This document shows, piece by piece, positions 1-8,313 of a stretch of DNA of 64,000 nucleotides. Both the position numbers and the translations under genes were made by a program. The DNA comes from Sphingomonas kyeonggiensis (lineage in GTDB: Bacteria > Pseudomonadota > Alphaproteobacteria > Sphingomonadales > Sphingomonadaceae): assembly GCF_014204495.1 (NCBI RefSeq), contig NZ_JACHLN010000003.1, forward strand, positions 744,001 to 808,000, in the 5' to 3' direction. The first letter of the stretch is position 1, and every line of letters starts with the position of its first letter. The notes under the pieces are model-generated. The model was not told the origin of the DNA, did not search any database, and saw only the letters and a program-made list of their open reading frames with translations.

Positions 1-96
1 ACGGCCCAGGCCGCGACGACGATGGGCGTGGCGACGCTCTATTCGCTGGACACCACGACCAGCGGCATCGCGACGCACGACATCCTGTCGGCCTGA
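1..96 (+). CDS. rebB: RebB-family R-body protein, C-terminal end (partial)
   Basis: Open frame entering from the left edge and stopping at TGA 94-96, leaving 31 residues. The visible segment AATTMGVATLYSLDTTTSG matches the conserved C-terminal motif of RebB-family proteins (PF11747), the small hydrophobic subunits that polymerise into the coiled protein ribbons called R-bodies, known from Caedibacter and from several free-living proteobacteria. The start and most of the protein lie outside the window. Two more RebB-like genes follow on the same strand, which strengthens the call. The family call is confident; that an R-body is actually assembled is inference. Confidence 0.8.
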   Translation, partial: TAQAATTMGVATLYSLDTTTSGIATHDILSA

Positions 97-124
97 GCCG
101 GACACCGCGCCCAGGAGCACGATC

Positions 125-421
125 ATGAGCTCAACGTTGAACGCCCAGGTGGTCGATTCCATCGCCTCCACCAGCACGCTGGTCGTCGGCCAGGCGCCGG
201 CCGGCGCACAGGCGATGGTCGACCTCGCCGCCGCGCATGCGCTGGGCACGCTTCTCCACGGCGCGGTCCATCGCCACCAGCAATCGGCGATATCGGGCGC
301 GGCGGCCGCCACCGCGGCCTGCACGCGCATCCTCGCCGCGCGCCGGCTCGTCGCGCCGGCACCCGTGCCCCCGTCCCCTCCTGCCCCAGCCGCCACCCCG
401 CGCGCCAGCAAGGAGGGCTGA
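125..421 (+). CDS. RebB-like R-body protein (divergent paralogue)
   Basis: 98-residue protein beginning ATG at 125 behind AGGAG (112-116). Residues 5-70 follow the RebB pattern: NAQVVDSI near the start, a VVGQAPA segment, then an Ala-rich helical stretch with ALGTLLHGAVHRHQQ. The last 25 residues form an Ala/Pro-rich tail ending ASKEG that a typical RebB lacks. It follows the partial rebB by 28 bases and precedes the next reb-like gene by 3 bases, so the genes are surely one operon. It is probably a structural or assembly-modifying subunit of the R-body. The divergence and tail suggest a role different from the main ribbon protein. Confidence 0.7.
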   Translation: MSSTLNAQVVDSIASTSTLVVGQAPAGAQAMVDLAAAHALGTLLHGAVHRHQQSAISGAAAATAACTRILAARRLVAPAPVPPSPPAPAATPRASKEG

Positions 422-424
422 GCC

Positions 425-793
425 ATGGCCGACGAAACCGAAACCGCGCCGCAGGCGCCCGGGGTCGATCCCGCCATCCTCGACGCGATAAGCCAGACCC
501 AGCTTGCCACGCTCGGCCAGCAGGTGCTGCTGTCGGGCGGAGCCGGGCGCGCCTATCAGTCGGTCGCCGCCTCCGCCGCGATCGCGGTGCAGGACGCGAC
601 CGACATGCTGCGCAACATCTCCACCGTCTCGACCACCGCGATCGGCGTGGCGATGGCGCAGATGCTCGAGGGCGATGCCGGCGCGCGGGAAACGCTCGCC
701 GCGGCGCAGGCCACGCTCGACACCGCGGTGCGGAGCTATGCGACGATCTGCGAAGCCGCCGCCACCGCGCTCAAGGGCTTTCCCAGCGCCTGA
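425..793 (+). CDS. RebB-like R-body protein (third paralogue)
   Basis: 122-residue protein with start ATG 425, three bases after the previous stop; the ribosome site AAGGAGGG lies inside the end of the upstream gene, implying translational coupling. AILDAISQTQLATLGQ near residues 19-34 and the AYQSVAASAAIAVQDA stretch resemble the N-terminal and central parts of RebB proteins, followed by NISTVSTTAIGVAMAQML, which is analogous to the AATT.GVA motif of RebB. The C-terminal third (residues 85-122) is an extra amphipathic region. Assigned to the R-body system by sequence pattern and operon position; its exact role is unknown. Confidence 0.6.
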   Translation: MADETETAPQAPGVDPAILDAISQTQLATLGQQVLLSGGAGRAYQSVAASAAIAVQDATDMLRNISTVSTTAIGVAMAQMLEGDAGARETLAAAQATLDTAVRSYATICEAAATALKGFPSA

Positions 794-805
794 GGAGAAA
801 CCGGG

Positions 806-1828
806 ATGACACTGATCGTCGCATCCAAGCCGGTCTTCCAGCCGGCGGGTCTGTCGCAGCCCGCTTTGCTCGTGCTGAGCTGCATCGACGGCGGCAATGA
901 ATGGCTCGCCCACGCGATCCAGGCACCGCGCGTCTATGCCTTTGACGACGAGATGGCGCTCGTCGTCGCCGCCCAGCAGGGGCTGCACGGCATGCCGCTG
1001 GTGCTACTGCCCAAACTCGGGCTGCTGGCGGGCGCGGCGCGGCTGATCGCGCTGTCCGCAGCCGACCTGCGCCTGCTGATGGCGGTGGAGGCAGGCAGCG
1101 AGGACGCCGCCACCACCGCCGCCGCGCAAACGCTGCTGGCGGGCGAGGCGCTGTACACCGCCGCCGATCTCGCCGCGGTCGATACGCTGCTCAAGTCGCT
1201 CGGCGTGGCGGGCGCGCCGCTGTTCCAGGCGCTGTCGCTCGGCGATCGGATCGCGCTGCTCGACCTCAAGGCGCAGCTCGCCGCCGATGGCGCACCGACC
1301 GCCGCGGCGCAGAAGGCCGCGGCCCGCTTCGCCATCGACTGGGCCTATGGTCCGGTCGAGTTCGTCGACTATCTGGGCGCGTTCCTCGCGCTCACCGCCG
1401 GCAGCTCCCCGCTGGGCGCCGACGATGCCCGCGCCGCGCTCGCCGCGCTGGCGCCGATGCTGTTCGATGCGCTCGACTGCCCGGCGGTCGCTGGCTTCGT
1501 CGCGCCGGAAGCCGTTGCCGGGGCGGTCGCCGGATGGATCCGCACGGGCCGCCGGATAGGCTTCCCCCGCCTGTCGCGCGGCGTCTGGCAGCTTGTCGTC
1601 CATGGCGGCTATCGCGGCGAGACCGGCACAGCGGGCCAGGCACTGGTCGATGCGCATCTCGATCAGGCCAAGGCGTTCCTGACCCGTGCCTCGCTCGATC
1701 GCGCCCGCCTTGCCCAGGATGGCGGCACGGCGCATTTCGCGGCGCGCGAGCCGGACCAGCCCGGCGAAGTCGGGCTGCAGCTCGATGCCACGGGCGCGAT
1801 CACGCTCGAGCACTTCGCCCCGGCCTAG
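806..1828 (+). CDS. Unrecognised 340-aa protein of the R-body operon
   Basis: Start ATG 806 behind GAGGAGAAA, twelve bases after the third reb-like gene. I do not recognise a family. The protein is Ala/Leu-rich and mostly helical in appearance. It has an N-terminal segment containing VLSCIDGG and WLAHAIQAPR, a middle helical region with many short Ala runs, and a C-terminal segment with RGVWQLVVHGGYRGE. There is no signal peptide, clear membrane span or nucleotide-binding motif. Position inside the operon makes it a candidate accessory, chaperone, regulator or cargo protein of the R-body, but this is guilt by association only. It is much larger than any Reb subunit. Confidence 0.55.
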   Translation: MTLIVASKPVFQPAGLSQPALLVLSCIDGGNEWLAHAIQAPRVYAFDDEMALVVAAQQGLHGMPLVLLPKLGLLAGAARLIALSAADLRLLMAVEAGSEDAATTAAAQTLLAGEALYTAADLAAVDTLLKSLGVAGAPLFQALSLGDRIALLDLKAQLAADGAPTAAAQKAAARFAIDWAYGPVEFVDYLGAFLALTAGSSPLGADDARAALAALAPMLFDALDCPAVAGFVAPEAVAGAVAGWIRTGRRIGFPRLSRGVWQLVVHGGYRGETGTAGQALVDAHLDQAKAFLTRASLDRARLAQDGGTAHFAAREPDQPGEVGLQLDATGAITLEHFAPA

Positions 1829-1856
1829 GCCGGCCTCAGGCAGCAGGAGACAGGCT

Positions 1857-2069
1857 ATGAGCGACGACCTGATGGATGCCCATGCCGCGATCGCCAACGC
1901 GGTGGCGGAGGAAGCACTGGCAATATCGCGGACCGCCACCGTGACACAGCCCGAGCCCGCACCGGAAACGCTGGCCAGCGCCGCCCCACCGGCCAGGGCC
2001 GCCCCCAAGCCCAGGGCCGCAGCCAAGCCCAGGCCCGCCACCAAGCCAAAGCCGCCCCCGAAGAAATAA
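1857..2069 (+). CDS. Small protein with Lys/Pro/Ala-rich tail, last gene of the R-body operon
   Basis: 70-residue protein starting ATG 1857 after CAGGAGACAGGCT, 28 bases downstream of the 340-aa gene. Residues 1-28 look helical (MSDDLMDAHAAIANAV); from about residue 42 to the end the chain is a basic Pro/Lys/Ala repeat with PKPRAAAKPRPATKPKP. Such tails often bind acidic polymers, nucleic acid or cell envelope, but no function can be assigned. A terminator begins right after the stop codon, so this is the operon's last gene. The frame is open further upstream, but the ribosome site supports this start. Confidence 0.5.
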   Translation: MSDDLMDAHAAIANAVAEEALAISRTATVTQPEPAPETLASAAPPARAAPKPRAAAKPRPATKPKPPPKK

Positions 2070-2110
2070 GCGCCCGGCTCCCTGTCGGAATACCGGGCGC
2101 TCCCCCTTTT
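2070..2110 (+). terminator. Rho-independent terminator closing the R-body operon
   Basis: Perfect inverted repeat GCGCCCGG (2070-2077) and CCGGGCGC (2093-2100) followed by TCCCCCTTTT. It sits directly after the last R-body gene and just before the stop of the converging TonB-dependent receptor gene, so it may serve both strands. Confidence 0.75.
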
Positions 2111-2115
2111 ACCCG

Positions 2116-4665
2116 TTAGCGCGTGCCCAGCTTCAGGCTCGCGGCGATGCCATAGATGCGCGGTTCGCCGGCGATGAAGGTCGGCATGCCCAGCGCGTCG
2201 CCGGTGTTGCCGGCGTCCTTGATGTACTTCTGGTTGAAGGCGTTGGTGACGAAGCCCTCGATCCGCCAGCGGCCATTGTCGGTCTCGAAGCCGAGCCGCG
2301 CATCGACCAGCGCATAGCTGCCCTGGACCTCGTCCTGCACCAGGTCGGGTACCAGGTTGTTCACCTGCAGCGCCGGCAGGTCGTTGTCGTCGTCGAAGAA
2401 CACCTTGGACTGCCAGGTCAGGCTCGGGGTGAAGTCGATCTTCACCGGGCCGGCCGGCACCTTGAACTGCACCGCCACCGCGGCGCTGTGATCGGGCGAC
2501 AGGCGGAAGCGGTTGCCCTCGCGCGCGCCGGCGCTGAAGCGGCTGTGGTTATAGGCATAGCTGCCGAACAGGTTGACCCAGTCGGCCGGGCGCCAGTTGA
2601 CCTGCCCTTCGAAGCCATAGCTTTCGGCGCGGCCGGCATTGATCGTGACGAAGGTCGTGCCCTGCTGCTCGGTCGTCTGGAAGTTCGAGTAGCGATAATA
2701 GAACACCGAGCCGTCGATGAAGAGCGTGCGGTTGGCGAGCGCGGTCTTCACGCCCGCCTCATAGCTGTCCACCGTCTCGGACGGCAGCACGTTGAAGCGT
2801 GCCGCGCCGCCCGGGGCCGAAGGCGCGCCGACGGCCAGGATCTCGGGACGGCGGCCCCGCGCATAATTGGCGTAGATGTTCGCTTCGGGCGAAAGCTCGT
2901 ACTTGGCGACCGCGCGCCAGGTGAAGCCGCTGTCATTGTGATCGGCGCTGTAGAGCTGGCCGTTGGTGCCGGTCGGCTGCGCCCCCAGCCCGAACAGCGG
3001 CACCGGATAGAGCGCCGAGGTCGGGATGTTCGCGGCACCGGGCACCGCCAGCGCGCCGAGCAGCGCGGTGCGGGTCGCCGCCGGCTGGCCGAGCGCACCG
3101 ATGAACCCGCCCAGGATCGAGCGGCCGTTGCTCACTGCCGAGGAGAAGCCGGTGGTCTTCGCGTCATGGCTCCAGCGCAGGCCGGCACCCAGTTCCAGCC
3201 GCTCGGTGACGTTGAAACTGACATCGCCGAACAGGTCCCAGCTCTCGGTGCGTCCGTAGTTCGTCGTGGTTTCCTGATGCGCCGACTTGAGGTTCGCCGC
3301 GATCGCCTGGACCTGGGCGGTGGGCAGCGCCACGCCGTACGCACCCGCCACACCCTGGAGCAGCTGGCCGGTAAAGGCGGTGTTCGAGAACAGCGCCAGC
3401 GGCGCCGGATCGCTCGCCGCGCGGCCCGGGATCGCGCCGCCGCCGTTCAGCGTGTTGGTCAGGCGGGCCAGGGCGACGCGCTCGTCGAACTGCGACGGCG
3501 CGCGCTGGAAGCCGTTCTCGCGGAAATAGGTGCCGCCGAAGAACGCCGTCATCCGGTCGTTCTTCCAGGTCAGGCGCAGCGTACCCATGGTCTGGTCGCC
3601 CTGCGCGTCCTCGGCCGCGGTCAGCGCCGGCAGCGAGATGCCGTCGGCGTCGAAGATCTCGATGCCGGCGAACTCGCGGTACGATCCGATCGCGTTGAGC
3701 GAGAGGTTGGGCGAGAAGTCGTAATTGGCGATGCCGGTCACGCCCCACACGTCGCGGTCGAGACCCAGCGGCCGCCCGCGCTCGAAGCTCGACGGGCTGG
3801 CCAGCGCCGCGCCGCTGTTGCGCCCGCGATCGCCGATCACCGCGCCGGTGGTCGGGTTGGTGGGATTGTAGGCGATCGACTTGAACGAGGTGCCGGTCGC
3901 CTTGTCGTGCTGGTAGTTGCCGATCAGGTCGAAGGTGAGCGCGCCGGGCGCCCAGCGCAGCGATCCGCGCACCGCCTCGGACTTGATGCCGTTGAAATCG
4001 TCGCCGCCCAGCAGGTTGGTGACAAAGCCGTCGCGCTCCTTGATCCGGCTGGCGACGCGGATGGCGAGATCGTCGCTCAGCGGCAGGTTCACCGTCTGGT
4101 CGATGCGATAGCCGTTGAAGTTCGAGTATTGCCCATAGACATAGCCATAGGCGTTCTTCGGGTCGGCCTTGGCCTGGACCAGGTTGACCGCGCCGATCAG
4201 CGCGCCGCGGCCATAAAGGGTCGATTGCGGCCCCTTGGCGACTTCGACGCGCTCCATGTCGAACAGCTCGACATAGGAGCCGCGCGACTTGGAGATCGAA
4301 ACGCCGTCCTGGAAAACCGAGACGCGCGGCTCGTTATAGGCCGCGCCCGAGTCCGAGGTGATGCCGCGCATCACGAAGCCGGGGTTGTTGGGCGACTGAT
4401 TCTGCACGTCGAAGCCCGGGATGAACTGGCCAAGCCGGTCGAACTCGGTGATGCCCAGGTCGTCGAGGAACTGGCCCTGCAGCGCGGTCAGCGCGAACGG
4501 CACGTCCATCGGCTTCTGCTCGACCAGCTGCGCGGTGACGACGATCTCGCCGCCCTCGCTCTGCGTGGCCGCTTCCGGCTGCGCGGCTTCCTGCGCGGCC
4601 GCGTCGGTGGCGGCGAGCAGGGCAATCGGGCTTGCAAGCGCGAGCAGCGCGTAGCGGATGGACAT
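2116..4665 (-). CDS. TonB-dependent outer-membrane receptor
   Basis: 849 residues, ATG at 4665 behind GGGAGCAC. Signal peptide about residues 1-24 (cleavage near DAAAQ). GGEIVVTAQ near residue 40 is the TonB-box-like motif typical of sphingomonad receptors. The plug domain follows (about 50-165, with GFVMRGI and GPQSTLYGRGA), then a long beta-barrel rich in aromatic-alternating strands. It actively takes up an unidentified large substrate across the outer membrane with TonB/ExbBD energy. No degradative enzymes flank it that would fix the ligand, although a sugar-dehydrogenase-like lipoprotein is transcribed divergently. The protein ends in KLGTR rather than the usual terminal aromatic residue. 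Confidence 0.93.
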   Translation of the reverse strand: MSIRYALLALASPIALLAATDAAAQEAAQPEAATQSEGGEIVVTAQLVEQKPMDVPFALTALQGQFLDDLGITEFDRLGQFIPGFDVQNQSPNNPGFVMRGITSDSGAAYNEPRVSVFQDGVSISKSRGSYVELFDMERVEVAKGPQSTLYGRGALIGAVNLVQAKADPKNAYGYVYGQYSNFNGYRIDQTVNLPLSDDLAIRVASRIKERDGFVTNLLGGDDFNGIKSEAVRGSLRWAPGALTFDLIGNYQHDKATGTSFKSIAYNPTNPTTGAVIGDRGRNSGAALASPSSFERGRPLGLDRDVWGVTGIANYDFSPNLSLNAIGSYREFAGIEIFDADGISLPALTAAEDAQGDQTMGTLRLTWKNDRMTAFFGGTYFRENGFQRAPSQFDERVALARLTNTLNGGGAIPGRAASDPAPLALFSNTAFTGQLLQGVAGAYGVALPTAQVQAIAANLKSAHQETTTNYGRTESWDLFGDVSFNVTERLELGAGLRWSHDAKTTGFSSAVSNGRSILGGFIGALGQPAATRTALLGALAVPGAANIPTSALYPVPLFGLGAQPTGTNGQLYSADHNDSGFTWRAVAKYELSPEANIYANYARGRRPEILAVGAPSAPGGAARFNVLPSETVDSYEAGVKTALANRTLFIDGSVFYYRYSNFQTTEQQGTTFVTINAGRAESYGFEGQVNWRPADWVNLFGSYAYNHSRFSAGAREGNRFRLSPDHSAAVAVQFKVPAGPVKIDFTPSLTWQSKVFFDDDNDLPALQVNNLVPDLVQDEVQGSYALVDARLGFETDNGRWRIEGFVTNAFNQKYIKDAGNTGDALGMPTFIAGEPRIYGIAASLKLGTR

Positions 4666-4855
4666 GATGTGCTCCCTGTTGTTGCGGGAGCGTTCCCCTG
4701 CCCCCTGATCAGGGCCGATGGCCCGGGATCATGACAGCCATGTTGCGGCGCAACGAAATCTTACATTGTCCGATCACCCCGAAACGGTCGCGTTTCCGCG
4801 GCACGGAGCGAAATCGCGTCTCACCAGTTTAACAATAGCTTCTAAGGTGATGGCC

Positions 4856-6379
4856 ATGCGTAGCTTATCGACCATCTCCGCCCTGCTTCTCGTCACCGCG
4901 TGCAGCAGCGGAGGTGGCGGCGGTAGTCCTGCGCCAACGCCCACGCCGACTCCGACCAATACCGCTCCCAGCTTCACCTCGGGCGCGACCGCGAGCGTGG
5001 TGGAGAACACCACCGCCGCCTATCAGGCGGCCGCGACCGATGCCGAGGGCAATCCGATCACCTTCACGATTGCGGGTGGCGCGGATGCCGCGCGCTTCGC
5101 GATCACCGCGGCCGGCGCGTTGAGCTTCGTCGCCGCCCCCAATTTCGAAGCACCGGCCGATGCGGATGCCGACAATGTCTACCAGGTCCAGCTCCGCGCC
5201 AGCGACGGAACGCTTTCGTCGACGCGGGACCTGGCCGTCACCGTCACCAACAGCCGCGAAGGCATTGCGGTGAAGCGGGTCGGCACCGGTTTCACCCAGC
5301 CGGTCATGGTCTCCGCGATTCCCAATGACAGCCGGGTGATCGTGACGGAGAAGGGCGGCGGCATCTGGCTGCTCGATCCGGCCACCGGCGCCAAGACGCT
5401 GCTCACCACGATCACCGGCCTGTCCACCGATGGCGAGCGCGGCCTGCTCGGCCTGGCGGTGCAGCCCCAGCTCGGCCAGGGCGTCCAGCCCCAGGCCGGC
5501 ACCGCCACCGACGGCCCCTTCTTCATCCACCGCACGGTCACCGACGGCACGATCGTGATCTCGCGGATCGCCCGCAACGGCACGTCCTGGCCACAGATCG
5601 ACATCGTCAGCATCCCGCATCCGACCAACAACAATCACAATGGCGGCTGGCTCGGCTTCGGGCCGGACGGCAATCTTTATGTCGGGATCGGCGATGGCGG
5701 CGGCGGTGGCGATCCGTCGAACAACGCCCAGAACCCCAATTCACGGCTCGGCAAGATCCTGCGCATCGCGCCCAATCCCGATCCCTATGCGGGGGCCGCG
5801 CCCAGCTATTACATGCCGGCGCCGGGCAATCCCTATATCGCGGGCGGCGGCGATCCGTGGGTCTTCGCGATCGGCCTGCGCAACCCGTTCCGCAACAGCT
5901 TCGGTCCCGATGGCCGGCTCTATATCGGCGATGTCGGCGAAGGCGCGATCGAGGAAGTCAACGTCGCGCGCCCCAACCAGCCCGGGCTCAATTTCGGCTG
6001 GAAGTTCCTGGAGGGCACCAATCCGTTCAGCGGCACCGCACCCGCCGGGCTCACCGCGCCGGTCACCCAATATACCCACGGCTCCGGCCCCAAGCAGGGC
6101 GCGTCGATCATCGGCGGCTATGTCTATCGCGGGCCGGTCACGTCACTCCAGGGCAGCTATGTCTTCGGCGATTTCGTCAGCGGCAATATCTGGACCGTAC
6201 CGGCCGCCTCGCTCGTCCAGGGCCAGCTCTTCGCCAGCACCAATTACGAACGCCGCAATCTCGACTTCACCCCGGATGCCGGAACGATCAACAGCCTGTC
6301 CTCCTTTGGCGAGGATTCGGCCGGCAATCTCTATCTGGTCGACATCGGTGGCAGCATCTTCATGATCCAGCCCGGATAG
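4856..6379 (+). CDS. Lipoprotein with cadherin-like and sorbosone/glucose-dehydrogenase-like beta-propeller domains
   Basis: About 507 residues from ATG 4856 (AAGGTG six bases upstream; an in-frame ATG at 4850 is the alternative). The lipobox LLVTAC puts the lipidated Cys at residue 16, followed by a Gly/Pro/Thr linker. Residues about 35-135 resemble a cadherin-like repeat (APSFTSGATASVVENT, ending LAVTVTNSR). The rest matches the GSDH beta-propeller (PF07995) of PQQ-dependent sugar dehydrogenases: NNNHNGGWLGFGPDGNLY, GDGGGGGDPSNNAQN and GLRNPFR. It likely oxidises an aldose or related sugar in the periplasm or at the outer membrane. The substrate is unknown, and some family members have no proven enzymatic activity. 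Confidence 0.85.
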   Translation: MRSLSTISALLLVTACSSGGGGGSPAPTPTPTPTNTAPSFTSGATASVVENTTAAYQAAATDAEGNPITFTIAGGADAARFAITAAGALSFVAAPNFEAPADADADNVYQVQLRASDGTLSSTRDLAVTVTNSREGIAVKRVGTGFTQPVMVSAIPNDSRVIVTEKGGGIWLLDPATGAKTLLTTITGLSTDGERGLLGLAVQPQLGQGVQPQAGTATDGPFFIHRTVTDGTIVISRIARNGTSWPQIDIVSIPHPTNNNHNGGWLGFGPDGNLYVGIGDGGGGGDPSNNAQNPNSRLGKILRIAPNPDPYAGAAPSYYMPAPGNPYIAGGGDPWVFAIGLRNPFRNSFGPDGRLYIGDVGEGAIEEVNVARPNQPGLNFGWKFLEGTNPFSGTAPAGLTAPVTQYTHGSGPKQGASIIGGYVYRGPVTSLQGSYVFGDFVSGNIWTVPAASLVQGQLFASTNYERRNLDFTPDAGTINSLSSFGEDSAGNLYLVDIGGSIFMIQPG

Positions 6380-6415
6380 GTTATTCTGCTCCCGCAATAA
6401 AATGGGAGGACTGCC

Positions 6416-8227
6416 ATGAAGTCTCTGTCCCTCGTGTCGGGCATCGCCCTTGCGGCGCTTGCGCTGCCGCTTTCGCCGGCCTTCGCCCAGACCAGCACCC
6501 CGCCGCCGCAGGATGATCAGCAGGACCAGAGCCAGGATGCCGAGGTGCTGATCGTCACCGGCTCGATGCGCGTGCGCCAGGGCGGCGCGCAGGACATCAA
6601 GCATTTCCGCACGGCCGCCGCCTCTGCCGGCCTGCCGCTTCCCGGAGGGCTCACCGTCGAGGGGCTGATGGGCGAGCACGACCTCACCCTTCCCAGCAGC
6701 ACCGCCTGCCGCCAGCTCTTCTGCATCGTCGCCGAATCGATGCCCGCCGCCCTGCCGCTGCGCGCGGACGACAAGCTGTTCGTCGGCGTCGGCTTCGCAT
6801 CCAACCTCGATGCCAGCCAATGGAAGCGCGAACCGCTCAACCTTGTCGCGGTGGTCGACCAGTCCGGCTCGATGACCAACGAGCCGATCGAGCTGGTTCG
6901 CCAGAGCCTGCTCAAGATCCTCGGCCAGATGCGGGCGGGCGACCGGATGTCGATCATCCTCTATGGAAACGATGCGCATGTGCACCTGAAGCCGCTCGAT
7001 TTCGCCGGCAACCGCGATCGCATCGCAGCCGCGATCCGCGCCATCGACATCGACGGCGCGACCAACATGGAATCGGGCCTGCGCCTCGGCTATGACACCG
7101 CCATCGCCGACGCGCCCGGCTTCAAGGGCAACACCCGCGTGATGCTATTCACCGACGAGCAGCCCAATGTCGGCGCCTCCGACGCCGAAAGCTTCATGGG
7201 CATGGCCGAGGCAGCCTCGCACAAGGGCATCGGCCTCACCACGATCGGCGTCGGCGTGCAGTTCGATGCCGCGCTTGCCACCAGGGTGTCGAGCACCCGC
7301 GGCGGCAACCTGTTCTTCATCGCGGACGCCGCCGAAGTCGCCAGCGTGTTCGACAAGCAACTCGATACGATGGGCAGCGAAGTCGCGCACGATCTCGCGC
7401 TCACGCTCAAGCCCGCCGCCGGCTACCGGATCTCGGGCGTGTTCGGCGTCCCCGCCGATGTGATGGAGGAAACCGCCGAGGGCACGATCACCGTCCGCGT
7501 GCCCACCGTATTCCTGAGCACCAATGGCGGCGGCATCTTCGCCACGCTGGCCAAGGCATCGGACCGCCAGGACCTTCCCCCTGCCCAGCTCGCGGCCGGC
7601 ACGCCGGTGCTCGACGTGTCGGTGAGCTGGAAGGACGCCAAGACCGGTACGCCCGGCACCGACCGTGCCGCCGCCCTGGCGCCGGCAAGCAAGGCCAGCG
7701 TGGCGCTCCAGTCCGCGCATCTGCTGGTCGACGAGTTCCTTGCGGTGCGCGACGCCTCGGTCGCCTATCACAAGAACGAGAACCCCAAGGCCGCCTTCGC
7801 CCTGCTCGATGGGCTGGCCGGCCGCATCGAGGCGGCATCGCTGCCCGGCATGGACGACGAGACCAAGCTGGTCGGCAACATGCGCGCCCAGGCCGCCTTC
7901 TATTCCGGCTATGGCGGCGAACTGCCCAAGGCGATGCGCCACCTCGCCGTGGTCGGCCGCTGGGAAGTCACCGGCGCGACCGGCTTCGAGGACATCCATC
8001 GCGGCGACCGGATGGAATTCACCAAGGGAATGGAGCTGCTCACCTATCGCAAGGCGAGCGGATTCGAGTCCGCCGACGAGACCGAAGACTATGAGATCAA
8101 CGAGAAGCAGGTGCATCTCGTCGCTTCCAGGCTGGTGATGAACTACCGCCCGAACGGCGACAAGATGGTCATGTCGCTCTCGGACAATGACGGCCGCGCC
8201 TATATCTGGCTCCGCCGCATGGATTGA
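6416..8227 (+). CDS. Secreted VWA-domain protein (YfbK-like)
   Basis: 603 residues; start ATG 6416 with AATGGGAGGA upstream. Signal peptide 1-24 ending AFAQ. The VWA fold starts near residue 143 with the MIDAS motif DQSGS (D about 148), later TNMESG and LFTDEQPN, matching the YfbK/Ca-activated chloride-channel-like group. After the VWA domain come beta-rich repeats and a C-terminal helical part. Residues about 42-52 (EVLIVTGSM) look like the TonB-box-like EIVVTGS motif of local outer-membrane receptors, which is unusual in a soluble exported protein. Metal-dependent protein binding in the periplasm is expected; the partner is unknown. Confidence 0.85.
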   Translation: MKSLSLVSGIALAALALPLSPAFAQTSTPPPQDDQQDQSQDAEVLIVTGSMRVRQGGAQDIKHFRTAAASAGLPLPGGLTVEGLMGEHDLTLPSSTACRQLFCIVAESMPAALPLRADDKLFVGVGFASNLDASQWKREPLNLVAVVDQSGSMTNEPIELVRQSLLKILGQMRAGDRMSIILYGNDAHVHLKPLDFAGNRDRIAAAIRAIDIDGATNMESGLRLGYDTAIADAPGFKGNTRVMLFTDEQPNVGASDAESFMGMAEAASHKGIGLTTIGVGVQFDAALATRVSSTRGGNLFFIADAAEVASVFDKQLDTMGSEVAHDLALTLKPAAGYRISGVFGVPADVMEETAEGTITVRVPTVFLSTNGGGIFATLAKASDRQDLPPAQLAAGTPVLDVSVSWKDAKTGTPGTDRAAALAPASKASVALQSAHLLVDEFLAVRDASVAYHKNENPKAAFALLDGLAGRIEAASLPGMDDETKLVGNMRAQAAFYSGYGGELPKAMRHLAVVGRWEVTGATGFEDIHRGDRMEFTKGMELLTYRKASGFESADETEDYEINEKQVHLVASRLVMNYRPNGDKMVMSLSDNDGRAYIWLRRMD

Positions 8228-8313
8228 ACAGGCGCCGGGCCGGTTGCGGCTTGCAACCGGCCTCCCGCCCCGCCATCTCCATACCACAAGTTCGAATCGG
8301 AGAGGCGAGAGTG

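Noticed and set aside
2488..4734. A 748-codon open frame antisense to the TonB receptor gene
   Set aside because: Its composition is Arg/Ala/Gly-rich without domain motifs, and it mirrors a well-supported receptor on the other strand. Long antisense frames are expected at this GC content.
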